Below are positions 1-7,518 of a stretch of DNA of 64,000 bases, in pieces. Made by a program: the position numbers and the translations under genes. The notes under the pieces are model-generated. The model was not told the origin of the DNA. It saw only the letters and a program-made list of their open reading frames with translations, and ran no database searches. The DNA lies in the NCBI GenBank assembly GCA_028290285.1, contig JAQGKD010000069.1:52026-116025 (forward strand), given 5' to 3'. Source of the DNA: Hyphomicrobiales bacterium (GTDB lineage: Bacteria; Pseudomonadota; Alphaproteobacteria; Rhizobiales; Beijerinckiaceae). Within the stretch, counting starts at the first letter, position 1; the number at the start of each line of letters is the position of its first letter.

Positions 1-672
1 GGCGGGCTTGCCCATATCGCCATGCAGAACCCGAAGCAGGCGGCCGATGAACTCGAACGCTGCGTGACCCAGCTCGGCTTCTCCGGCGCCATGGTCAACG
101 GCTCGACCAATGGCGTCTATCTGGACCATGACAGCAACGAGGTCTTCTGGGAGCGCGCGGCGGCGCTGGGCGCGCCGCTCTACATCCACCCGAACAATCC
201 CGTGGACACGCCGGCAATGTACGACGGCCATTCCGAACTCTGGGGTCCCGTGTGGAGCTGGGGCGTCGAGACGGCGACGCATGCCCTCCGCCTCGTCTTC
301 TCCGGCGTGTTCGAGCGCCATCCGGGCGCGACGCTGATCCTCGGGCATATGGGCGAGGCGATCCCGTTCCAGCTCTGGCGCCTCGACAGCCGCTGGGAAA
401 TCGCCAACCGCAAGGGCCGCACGCTGAAGAAGCCGCCGAGCGCCTATATCCGCGACAACGTCGTGGTGACAACCTCGGGCGTCTGCTCCGCCGAGCCACT
501 GCACTGCGCGCTTTCAGCACTGGGGCCCGACAAAGTGATGTTCTCTGCCGACTATCCTTTCGAGCGCACGCAGGAAGCCGCCCATTTCATTGAAACCGTG
601 GACATTTCCGAGGACGTCCGCTCCCAGGTCGGCTGGGAGAATGCAAAACGGATTCTGAAACTCGACATCTGA
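1..672 (+). CDS. Amidohydrolase, decarboxylase-type (5' truncated)
   Basis: The reading frame is open from base 1, so the gene begins before the window; an internal Met lies at base 22. This is the C-terminal part of a TIM-barrel amidohydrolase of the ACMSD / gamma-resorcylate decarboxylase family, which removes CO2 from aromatic or enol acids using one divalent metal. Visible family marks are YIHPNNP (His near the metal), LGHMGE (second His) and FSADYPFE (metal-binding Asp). The N-terminal HxH is outside the window. Hydrolase members cannot be excluded. It could belong to the same aromatic catabolism as the ring-cleavage operon starting at 3519, but about 2.8 kb and a divergent regulator separate them. 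Confidence 0.85.
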   Translation, partial: GGLAHIAMQNPKQAADELERCVTQLGFSGAMVNGSTNGVYLDHDSNEVFWERAAALGAPLYIHPNNPVDTPAMYDGHSELWGPVWSWGVETATHALRLVFSGVFERHPGATLILGHMGEAIPFQLWRLDSRWEIANRKGRTLKKPPSAYIRDNVVVTTSGVCSAEPLHCALSALGPDKVMFSADYPFERTQEAAHFIETVDISEDVRSQVGWENAKRILKLDI

Positions 673-728
673 AGCCGGGGACGAGAGGCACGATTTTGCA
701 ACACCCTGCGGCGCATTTAACCTGAGGC

Positions 729-749
729 GGCGCTGTTTGTTGCAGCGCC
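729..749 (+). terminator. Hairpin after the amidohydrolase gene
   Basis: Seven-base perfect inverted repeat GGCGCTG/CAGCGCC with a 7-nt loop, 57 nt past the stop codon. No U-run follows, so it may be a weak or Rho-assisted terminator or only an mRNA end structure. Confidence 0.35.
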
Positions 750-821
750 CTCACGGCTCACCTAGAGTTTCAGCACTGGTGGAGCCTCCTTCCACCCGCG
801 CCGACATTCAGGATACCATTC

Positions 822-1187
822 ATGCGCAAGCTGCTCTTCATCACCTCGGTAGTCGCCGCCACTCTCGCGTCCAGCCTCGCACTCGCCGAAAGCAAGCAGG
901 ACTTCCAGATCGTCAATTCGACCGGCTACCAGATCGACGAGGTCTATGTCAGCCCGGCCGACGCCGACAAGTACGGCGACGACATTCTCGACGACGATGC
1001 CGTTCCGGATGGCGGCACGGTCAACGTCCACTTCAGCGGTGGTGGCGGCGCCTGCAAGTTCGACATCAAGGTCGTCTACGAAGACGAGGACGAAGCCGAA
1101 TTCCACAACGTCAATCTCTGCAGCATCAGCAAGGTGACCCTGTTCTGGGATCGCAAGGCCGGCACCACCCGCGCCGTCGCCGATTGA
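822..1187 (+). CDS. Small secreted protein, unknown function
   Basis: A 121-aa protein with a clear signal peptide: MRKLL, a hydrophobic stretch, and predicted cleavage after ALA at about residue 22. The mature part is acidic (a run of Asp around residues 45-60 and DEDEAE near 90) and has two cysteines (in GACKF and NLCS) that could form a disulphide. An AGGA ribosome site lies about 8 nt upstream. The pattern NSTGYxIDExYVSP, then DDIL, then a Cys plus F/WDI strand recurs in short periplasmic proteins of alphaproteobacteria, but I know no function. It stands alone, with a strong hairpin directly downstream. Confidence 0.8.
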   Translation: MRKLLFITSVVAATLASSLALAESKQDFQIVNSTGYQIDEVYVSPADADKYGDDILDDDAVPDGGTVNVHFSGGGGACKFDIKVVYEDEDEAEFHNVNLCSISKVTLFWDRKAGTTRAVAD

Positions 1188-1200
1188 TCCTCTGCCAATC

Positions 1201-1227
1201 GAGCGAGCGGGCCTGGCCCGCTCGCTC
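1201..1227 (+). terminator. Long GC-rich inverted repeat after the secreted protein
   Basis: A 27-base near-perfect palindrome: the 13-base arm GAGCGAGCGGGCC and its complement around one central base. In RNA the innermost pairs open to form a loop. It starts 13 nt after the stop at 1187. There is no clean U-run, but stem strength and position make termination likely. Confidence 0.6.
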
Positions 1228-1330
1228 TACTCCGATCGCCTTTCGCTCATTTGCCTAAAACTTCGGAGCCGGCCTAAGATCTCATCCCAAGAGACCCGGA
1301 ACAGGGCTCACCACGGGAGAGAGCAGTCCG

Positions 1331-2386
1331 ATGAGATCGACGCAGGTCGTGGCGAGCTTCACTCTCGCGCTATTCGCCGCCCTTTCCCTGAACCTCCGCC
1401 CCGCAACAGCGCAGGCGTCCCGCGTCGCAGAGATCGCCGGCTATTCCAGCGCCGACCGCACGGACCGGCTCATCGCGGGGGCCAAGAAAGAGGGGTCGCT
1501 CACCCTTTACACGTCCCACACCGTCGCCGACATGGGCTTGCTGAAGTCCGCCTTCGAGGCCAAATACGGCGTGAAGATCAATGTCTGGCGGTCTAATTCC
1601 GAAGACATCATCCAGCGCACGACGACCGAATATCGCGGCGGCCGCTTCGAGGTCGATGCCTTCGAGACCGACCAGTCCGGGCTGGAAGCCCTGCATCGTG
1701 AAAAAATCCTGCAGCGCGTGAACTCGCCGGTCATCGCTGATCTGGTACCGCAAGCCTCTGCCCCGGGCGACTGGCTTGGCACACGCCTCCAGATCATCAC
1801 GGCGGCCGTCAATACGCAGGCCATTCCGAAAGTCGACTGGCCGAAGACCTACGAAGATCTCTTGGACCCCAAGTTCAAGGGCAAGCTCGCCGTCGAGGCG
1901 GGCGACTCCGATTGGTTCGCAACCATCGTGACCGCCATGGGCGAAGAAAAAGGGCTGAAGCTCTTCCGGGACATCGTCGCGAAAAACGGCGTGTCGATTC
2001 GCAAGGGCCACACCCTGCTCGCCACGCTGGTGTCGGCCGGCGAAGTGCCGTTCGCGATCACCACCTACCTCTTCAAGCTCGAACAGATGCAGAAATCAGG
2101 CGCACCCATCGCGCCGGTCATCCTGAACCCCGCCGTCGCGCGCGTAAACGGCGTCGGACTGGCCGCCTCCGCCCCACATCCTCACGCAGCCATCCTGTTC
2201 ATGGACTGGCTGCTGAGCGACGGCCAGGCCATCCTCGCCGCGAACGAATTCTTTGCAACAAATGTGAAATACGCACACACCCCGCCGGGGCTGAAGCTCG
2301 AATTCGTCAACGCGGCCGAGCAGGTCGACCAGGGCCCGAAATGGCAGAAGCTGTTCGACGAGACCTTCGGCAAGAAAGGCCGATGA
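1331..2386 (+). CDS. ABC transporter substrate-binding protein (Fe3+/thiamine type)
   Basis: A 351-aa periplasmic binding protein with a signal peptide (residues 1 to about 27, ending ATAQA). The body matches the extracellular solute-binding family that includes AfuA/FbpA and ThiB: GAKKEGSLTLYTSH, then AFEAKYGVKINVWR, an FEVDAFETD segment, and a late region on filling in a membrane-proximal open reading. GGAGAG lies upstream of the ATG. No permease or ATPase is next to it, so it is an orphan receptor or uses another transporter. Its stop codon directly abuts the stop of the opposing LacI-type gene. The ligand cannot be read from sequence; iron or a small organic acid are both possible. Confidence 0.8.
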   Translation: MRSTQVVASFTLALFAALSLNLRPATAQASRVAEIAGYSSADRTDRLIAGAKKEGSLTLYTSHTVADMGLLKSAFEAKYGVKINVWRSNSEDIIQRTTTEYRGGRFEVDAFETDQSGLEALHREKILQRVNSPVIADLVPQASAPGDWLGTRLQIITAAVNTQAIPKVDWPKTYEDLLDPKFKGKLAVEAGDSDWFATIVTAMGEEKGLKLFRDIVAKNGVSIRKGHTLLATLVSAGEVPFAITTYLFKLEQMQKSGAPIAPVILNPAVARVNGVGLAASAPHPHAAILFMDWLLSDGQAILAANEFFATNVKYAHTPPGLKLEFVNAAEQVDQGPKWQKLFDETFGKKGR

Positions 2387-3418
2387 CTAGCCTTGCCGGG
2401 GCGCGGCGGTGGACGCCCGCAGCACCAGCTCGGGCTCGGTGACAATGCGCTCCGGGAGGGATCCCGGCGCTTCGATCTCGCGCACGAGAAGTCTCGCCGC
2501 CTCTTCGCCCATGCGCAGGTGCGAGATACGGATCGTCGTCAGCGGCGGTTCAACCATGTCGACGAGCGGCATGTCGTTGTGGCCGACAATGGACATGTCA
2601 CGCGGGCAGACGAGCCCGCGCGACGCGCAGGCGCGATAGGCGCCCAGCGCCAGAAGGTCGTTGGCGGCGGCAATCGCCGTCACGTCGTAACGCGCCATCA
2701 ATTCGAGGGCGGCGATCTCGCCCGCCTCACGCGTATAGGCGGAGGCAGCCACCCAGGCGTCTGCGGCCCCGATGCCCAGCTCCTCCACGCCAGCAATGAA
2801 GCCGGCGCGGCGCAAGGCTCCCGTCGAGAGATCCTGCGGCCCCGCCAGATGCCCGATCCGCCTGTGCCCCAGCGAGGCAAGATGCCGGACGGCGAGAACG
2901 ATGCCCGCGCGATCGTCCGAAACCACGGCGGAAGCACGCTGACTCTCCTCAGCGCGGTTGACGAGCACGGTCGGCGTTCCCGCCGAGAGGCAGGCCCCCA
3001 GCACCGGATCGTTCTGGCGAGCGGTCGCCAGGATCAGCCCGTCCACGCGGCGCTCCATCAATTCCTCGACGAGCCGCATCTGTTCCGCCTCGCCCTGTCC
3101 CGCATTGACGAGCAGCGCGGAATATCCCGAGGCGGCCAGCGCACTCTCGATGCCGCGAAGGATGGGACCGAACACCGGATTGGCGATGTCGGGGACGATG
3201 ACGCCGACCAGACGCGAGCGGCCTGTGCGCAGGCTCGCGGCCAGCGCATCGCGCCGGTAACCCAGCCGTCGCGCAGTCTCCACGATGCGCCCCGCGACAT
3301 CGCCTGCCACCAGATGCCGGGTCGCCGGATTGAGCGCCCGCGAGGCCGTCGAACGATGCACGCCCGCGGCATCGGCCACGGCCTGAAGATTGGGAGGGAT
3401 GCGCGAATGGTCGGTCAC
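2387..3418 (-). CDS. LacI-family transcriptional regulator
   Basis: A 343-aa regulator with an N-terminal LacI helix-turn-helix (LQAVADAAGVHRSTASRAL, about residues 11-30), the hinge region, and a periplasmic-binding-protein-like sensor domain (GVIVPDIANPVFGPI; IVGHNDMPLVD near the C-terminus). I chose the GTG at 3418 because AAGGA lies 8 nt upstream. The longer frame, from an ATG at 3469, would run into the operator. The two palindromes at 3469-3505 fit LacI-type operators, so this protein probably represses the divergent catabolic operon and may autoregulate. The inducer is unknown; a ring-cleavage substrate or transported compound is likely. Confidence 0.9.
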   Translation of the reverse strand: MTDHSRIPPNLQAVADAAGVHRSTASRALNPATRHLVAGDVAGRIVETARRLGYRRDALAASLRTGRSRLVGVIVPDIANPVFGPILRGIESALAASGYSALLVNAGQGEAEQMRLVEELMERRVDGLILATARQNDPVLGACLSAGTPTVLVNRAEESQRASAVVSDDRAGIVLAVRHLASLGHRRIGHLAGPQDLSTGALRRAGFIAGVEELGIGAADAWVAASAYTREAGEIAALELMARYDVTAIAAANDLLALGAYRACASRGLVCPRDMSIVGHNDMPLVDMVEPPLTTIRISHLRMGEEAARLLVREIEAPGSLPERIVTEPELVLRASTAAPRQG

Positions 3419-3459
3419 GAGAGAGGTCCTTGGGCTTGGGCGCACCTTAAACCAGCCGG

Positions 3460-3505
3460 TTGACATCATGCAATCGATTGCAGAGTATCACTGCAATCGA
3501 TTGCA
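3460..3505 (+). promoter_or_regulatory. Promoter with two LacI-type operators
   Basis: TGCAATCGATTGCA, a perfect 14-bp palindrome with the central CG typical of LacI-family operators, occurs at 3469-3482 and again at 3492-3505. The centres are 23 bp apart, about two helical turns, so two dimers would sit on the same face. A TTGACA -35 is at 3460-3465 and a weak -10 (GAGTAT, 3483-3488) follows after 17 bp. The first operator fills the spacer and the second covers the start region, which is ideal for repression of the gene at 3519. Confidence 0.88.
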
Positions 3506-3518
3506 GGGAGGCAATCCC

Positions 3519-4412
3519 ATGATTATTGAAAACGAAGCCGGGGTCACGCCGGCCGTTCTCGCCACCATGTCCAGCACTGACGACGCACGTTTGCGCGTCA
3601 TCATGGATGCGCTGGTGCGTCACGCTCATGCCTTCGCGCGCGAAGTCGCCCTGACGGAGCCGGAGTTCGAACTCGGCATCGAGTTCCTCAACCGCATCGG
3701 ACAGGCGACCAACGACAGCCACAACGAGGCCATCCTGTTCTCGGACGCGATCGGCTTCTCGACGCTGGTCTGCCTTCTCAACAACGGCCGCAACGGCGCT
3801 ACCGAAACCGCATCGGCCCTGCTCGGCCCGTTCTGGCGCATGAACTCGCCACGCACGGAAAGCGGCGGCACGCTGGTGCGCTCGCCCACGCCGGGTCCAA
3901 CGCTGTTTGCGAACTGCCAGATCCGCGATCCCGCAGGCAAGCCGCTTGCCGGAGTCGAGGTCGACGTCTGGCATTCCTCGCCCGTCGGTCTCTATGAGAA
4001 TCAGGACGAGAGCCAGGCCGACATGAACCTGCGCGGCAAGTTCACGAGCGACGCGGAGGGGCGCTTCTCATTCCGCTCGGTGAAGCCCGCCGGTTATCCC
4101 GTGCCGGTCGATGGACCCGTGGGCGACATGCTGCGCGCGCAGAACCGCCCGCATTACCGCCCCGCGCATCTGCACTTCCTCGCCTTCAAGCCGGGGTTCA
4201 AGACGCTGGTCACGCAGGTCTTCGTCGATGACGACGAGCATCTGGAACAGGACGTGGTGTTCGGCGTCACGCGCGCGCTCGTCGGCAATTACCAGCGCCA
4301 CGACTCGGGCGCGCCGCCCGCCAGCGACGTGGCAGGCCCATGGTACTCGCTCGACTACACATTCGTGATGGAGCCCGGCGAGGCCAAGCTGCCGCGCCCG
4401 CCCATCAAGTAA
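3519..4412 (+). CDS. Intradiol ring-cleavage dioxygenase (hydroxyquinol/catechol 1,2-dioxygenase family)
   Basis: A 297-aa non-haem Fe(III) dioxygenase that opens a catechol- or hydroxyquinol-type ring between the two hydroxyls. An N-terminal helical dimerisation domain (to about residue 95) is followed by the catalytic beta sandwich. Expected iron ligands are visible: Tyr in VGLYENQ, Tyr in AGYPVPVDGP, and two His in RPAHLHF. The YPVP-DGP motif and overall length favour the hydroxyquinol 1,2-dioxygenase subgroup, whose product is maleylacetate. The start is set by GGGAGG 7 nt before the ATG. First gene of the LacI-controlled operon. The substrate assignment is inference. Confidence 0.9.
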   Translation: MIIENEAGVTPAVLATMSSTDDARLRVIMDALVRHAHAFAREVALTEPEFELGIEFLNRIGQATNDSHNEAILFSDAIGFSTLVCLLNNGRNGATETASALLGPFWRMNSPRTESGGTLVRSPTPGPTLFANCQIRDPAGKPLAGVEVDVWHSSPVGLYENQDESQADMNLRGKFTSDAEGRFSFRSVKPAGYPVPVDGPVGDMLRAQNRPHYRPAHLHFLAFKPGFKTLVTQVFVDDDEHLEQDVVFGVTRALVGNYQRHDSGAPPASDVAGPWYSLDYTFVMEPGEAKLPRPPIK

Positions 4413-4433
4413 TTTCGGAGACTGAGCACGCAC

Positions 4434-5195
4434 ATGACCTATCCACTTTCGCAGCAAGGCAAGGTCGTTCTCGTCGTCGGTGGCGCGGGCGGAGTCGGCA
4501 AGGCAACGGCCCGCATGTTTGCAGAGGCCGGGGCTCATGTCGTCATCACGCATCGCGCCGGCGCCGACAAGGCGCAGGACGCGGCGGCTCTTCTTCCGAC
4601 CTTCGCCGGTAAAAACCACGCTGCCCTGCTCGCTGATGTGGCTGACACGCAGACAATTCTCGCCTTGCGCGACGAGATCGAAAAGCGATATGGCCGCCTC
4701 GACGTGCTCGTCAACACGGCTGGTTTCACCAAGCCTGTTCCCCACGCCGACCTCGACGCGCTCGACGACGAACTCATCGACGAGATGTTTCGCGTCAACT
4801 GGCGCGGACAATTCGCGACCGTGCGCACTTTCGCGCCGCTGCTGAAGGCGAGCGGCGATGGCCTTATCGTCTCCATTTCCTCCATCGCAGCGCTGAACGG
4901 CAACGGCTCGAGCATCGCCTACGGCGCGGTGAAGGCCGGCATCGACGTCATGACGAAATCGCTCGCCCGCGCGCTGGCGCCACAGGTGCGTGTGCTGGGC
5001 GTCGCGCCCGGTGTCGTCGATACCGGCTTCGTGGCCGGTCGCGGCGCAGAGTTCAACGCCAAGACTGCGGCGACAACGCCGCTGAAGCGCGTGGCGAGCC
5101 CGGAAGATGTCGCAGCCGCCGTCTTCGCCTGCGCCACCTACCTCGGCTATTCCACCGGCACGACGCTCGTCGTCGACGGCGGCCGGGCCCTTTAG
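4434..5195 (+). CDS. Short-chain dehydrogenase/reductase
   Basis: A 253-aa classical SDR. The NAD(P) motif is VGGAGGVGKA (about residues 15-24), followed by NTAG (94-97), catalytic Ser150 and the YxxxK pair Tyr163/Lys167. The C-terminal STGTTLVVDGG is the usual family end. It lies 21 nt after the dioxygenase gene and 11 nt before the BKACE gene, clearly in one operon. It probably oxidises or reduces a hydroxyl/keto intermediate of the pathway. Preference between NAD and NADP is not decidable here. Confidence 0.88.
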   Translation: MTYPLSQQGKVVLVVGGAGGVGKATARMFAEAGAHVVITHRAGADKAQDAAALLPTFAGKNHAALLADVADTQTILALRDEIEKRYGRLDVLVNTAGFTKPVPHADLDALDDELIDEMFRVNWRGQFATVRTFAPLLKASGDGLIVSISSIAALNGNGSSIAYGAVKAGIDVMTKSLARALAPQVRVLGVAPGVVDTGFVAGRGAEFNAKTAATTPLKRVASPEDVAAAVFACATYLGYSTGTTLVVDGGRAL

Positions 5196-5206
5196 GAGAG
5201 ACGAAG

Positions 5207-6091
5207 ATGCGTCGCCCTCTGGACAAAGTCTTTATCACCTGCGCCGTCACGGGAAACCTGACGCTGCCCGAACAGACGCCCCATCTGCCGATCACACCCG
5301 AAGAAATCGCTGACGCCTGTCTGGGCGCGGCGGAAGCGGGCGCGGCCATCGTGCACATTCACGTGCGCGAGCCCGGCACCGGCAAGCCGTCGATGGAAAT
5401 CGGCTATTATCAGGACGTCGTCGCCCGCATCCGTGCGAAGAACAGCGCCGTCATCCTCAACATCACGACCGGCCCCGGCGGCCGCTTCGTGCCCTCGCAC
5501 GACGACCCGAAGATCGCCGGTCCCGGCACGACCCTGCTCGCACCTGAAAAGCGCGTCGAGCATATCGCGCTGCTGAAGCCCGAAATCTGCACGCTCGACC
5601 TCAACACCATGAACTCGGGCGGACAGGTCGTCATCAACACCCCGCAGAACGTGCGCCGCATGGCCAGGGTCATCCGAGAGGCCGGCGTCCGCCCGGAAAT
5701 TGAATTGTTCGACTCGGGCGACATCGCGCTCCTGCACGATCTCATCAAGGACGGCACGCTGGAGCCATCTCCCCTGTGCTCCTTCGTCATGGGCGTCGCC
5801 TACGGTTTCCAGCCGAGCCCCGAGACGGTTCTCTACGCCCGCAATCTCCTGCCCCCGGGCGCCACCTTCACCGCAATCGGCATCGGACGGCACGCTTTCA
5901 CCTCCGTCGCGCAGTCCTACCTCGCAGGCGGGCATGTGCGCGTGGGCATCGAAGACGGCGTCTATCTGTCGCGCGGCGTGCTGGCTGAATCGAACGCCGT
6001 GCTCGTCGAAAAGGCCCGCCGCATGATCGAGGATCTCGGCGGCCAGATCGCCACGCCCGACGAGGCGCGCGCGACGATCGGCCTTTCATGA
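5207..6091 (+). CDS. Beta-keto acid cleavage enzyme (BKACE, DUF849)
   Basis: A 294-aa TIM-barrel Zn enzyme of the BKACE family (founder: Kce, 3-keto-5-aminohexanoate cleavage). Members condense a beta-keto acid with acetyl-CoA and split it to acetoacetate plus a new acyl-CoA. Seen: FITCAVTGN at the N-terminus, the Zn-binding HIH (His50, His52) in VHIHVREP, and the GVEDGVYLSRG segment near the C-terminus. Next to a ring-cleavage dioxygenase, 3-oxoadipate is an attractive substrate (products succinyl-CoA and acetoacetate), but family substrates vary widely. An upstream GGAGAG supports the start; the stop overlaps an ATG of the next frame. Confidence 0.9.
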   Translation: MRRPLDKVFITCAVTGNLTLPEQTPHLPITPEEIADACLGAAEAGAAIVHIHVREPGTGKPSMEIGYYQDVVARIRAKNSAVILNITTGPGGRFVPSHDDPKIAGPGTTLLAPEKRVEHIALLKPEICTLDLNTMNSGGQVVINTPQNVRRMARVIREAGVRPEIELFDSGDIALLHDLIKDGTLEPSPLCSFVMGVAYGFQPSPETVLYARNLLPPGATFTAIGIGRHAFTSVAQSYLAGGHVRVGIEDGVYLSRGVLAESNAVLVEKARRMIEDLGGQIATPDEARATIGLS

Positions 6092-6111
6092 CCCATATTT
6101 CGGAGCCCCTG

Positions 6112-7143
6112 ATGTCTCTTGCACAAACCCACACTGAAAAGGTAAGCGGCCAGGTCGAGGCGACGTGCCTGCGTCTTCACGCCAAGGCGGTCGATGCCAG
6201 CCATGTCACGCCGACCGTCGAGAAAATGACGCTCATCCGCAGCCGGCCCGAAGACGTGATCGTCGAGTTGCGCGCGGCCGCCGTGAACCCGTCGGACGTG
6301 AAAGCCGCCATCGGCATGATGCCCTATGCGATTTTCCCGCGCACGCCGGGCCGCGATTTCGCAGGCGTCGTGATCGAGGGACCCGCCGAATGGATGGGCG
6401 CGGAAGTCTTCGGCTCGTCGGGCGATCTCGGCATCCGCCGCGACGGCACGCATGCCACTCATCTCGTGGTCGAAGCGGACGCGCTTGTACGCAAACCCGC
6501 CAATATCTCGATCTTCGAGGCGGCCGGCATCGGTGTTCCCTTCGTCACCGCCATTGAAGGCTTTCGCCGCGCGGGAATGCCCAAGCCCGGCGAAACCGTT
6601 CTCGTCATGGGCGTCAATGGCAAGGTCGGGCAGGCCGCAGCCCAGATTGCGGCATGGCAGGGCGCGCGCGTCATCGGAGTCGTGCGCCGGGCCGAGCCCT
6701 ATGCGGGCTTTGCCTCCGCCCCCGTCGAGATCGTCGATGCCTCCGCCGGAGACGTGGCAGCCAAGGTTCGCGACATGACCGGCGGCAAGGGCGCGGACAT
6801 CGTCTTCAACACCGTGGGCGATCCCTATTTCCAGGATGCGCACAAGGCGCTCGCGCTCATGGGCCGCCAGATCCTGATCTCGGCGATCGACAAGATCGTG
6901 CAGTTCAACATTTTTGAATTCTACCGGGGCCGTCACACCTATGTCGGCATAGACTCGCTCGCGCTCTCGTCGGTGGCGACCGGCGGAGTGCTGCGCGAAC
7001 TCGCGCCGGGTTTTGCGAGCGGCCACCTGAAGCCCTTCCCCATCGTTGACAGCGCGATCTTTCCGCTGTCGGCTGCGGCGCAGGCCTATGTCGCCGTCAT
7101 GGGCTCCGCGCGCGACCGCGTGCTTCTCGATCCCACGAGGTAG
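6112..7143 (+). CDS. Medium-chain dehydrogenase/quinone oxidoreductase-like reductase
   Basis: A 343-aa MDR protein with an N-terminal GroES-like domain (AAVNPSDVKAAIGMMP, RTPGRDFAGVV) and a Rossmann domain (VLVMGVNGKVGQAAAQIA). It lacks the structural-zinc cysteine set, as in quinone oxidoreductase/enoyl reductase branches. An alternative ATG at 6088 overlaps the previous stop but has no ribosome site. GGAG lies 6 nt before the ATG at 6112, so I prefer that. In the operon it may reduce an unsaturated or quinone-like intermediate; it could stand in for the missing maleylacetate reductase, but that is speculation. Confidence 0.83.
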   Translation: MSLAQTHTEKVSGQVEATCLRLHAKAVDASHVTPTVEKMTLIRSRPEDVIVELRAAAVNPSDVKAAIGMMPYAIFPRTPGRDFAGVVIEGPAEWMGAEVFGSSGDLGIRRDGTHATHLVVEADALVRKPANISIFEAAGIGVPFVTAIEGFRRAGMPKPGETVLVMGVNGKVGQAAAQIAAWQGARVIGVVRRAEPYAGFASAPVEIVDASAGDVAAKVRDMTGGKGADIVFNTVGDPYFQDAHKALALMGRQILISAIDKIVQFNIFEFYRGRHTYVGIDSLALSSVATGGVLRELAPGFASGHLKPFPIVDSAIFPLSAAAQAYVAVMGSARDRVLLDPTR

Positions 7144-7146
7144 GCC

Positions 7147-7497
7147 ATGCACGTCACGCGTTTCGACGAGGCCCAGCCCTACTTTCCACCAGCGCATTTC
7201 GACATGCGCTGCCTGCGCCTGCAGGGGCGCGAAGCCGGTCCCTCGGACCAGCTCTGGCTCGGCATGTCGCAGATCCTTCCGGGCGGGCGCACCGATGCCG
7301 ATGCCTCGCCCATCGAGAAAATCTATTTTGTCGTCGAGGGTCACCTCACGATTGAAACGCCTGAAGGAGAGACGGTGCTGAAGCCGCTCGACTCCTGCCG
7401 CATCGCGCCCGGAGAATCCCGTGCGCTCATGAACAAGACCAACAAGCCTGTCATGGTGCTGCTCGCCATGCCGCTAGAGCCCAAAAGGGCCGCTTGA
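7147..7497 (+). CDS. Single-domain cupin protein
   Basis: A 116-aa cupin with the two conserved motifs visible in weak form: PIEKIYFVVEGHLTIETPEGE (about residues 57-77) and LKPLDSCRIAPGESRALMN. The usual metal-binding His residues of motif 1 are largely replaced (EKIYFVVEG), so it may not be a classical metal enzyme. It begins 3 nt after the MDR gene, with GAGG just upstream. Possible roles are isomerase, decarboxylase helper or ligand sensor for the pathway; none can be chosen from sequence. Confidence 0.8.
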   Translation: MHVTRFDEAQPYFPPAHFDMRCLRLQGREAGPSDQLWLGMSQILPGGRTDADASPIEKIYFVVEGHLTIETPEGETVLKPLDSCRIAPGESRALMNKTNKPVMVLLAMPLEPKRAA

Positions 7498-7518
7498 TCA
7501 CAACACGGGAGAAACGTC

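Noticed and set aside
1298..1302. GGAAC before the substrate-binding protein at 1331
   Set aside because: No CGTT at 16-17 nt, so not an EcfG-type promoter.
5962..7344. 460-residue minus-strand frame opposite the MDR and BKACE genes
   Set aside because: Shadow frame, no ribosome site, no domain.
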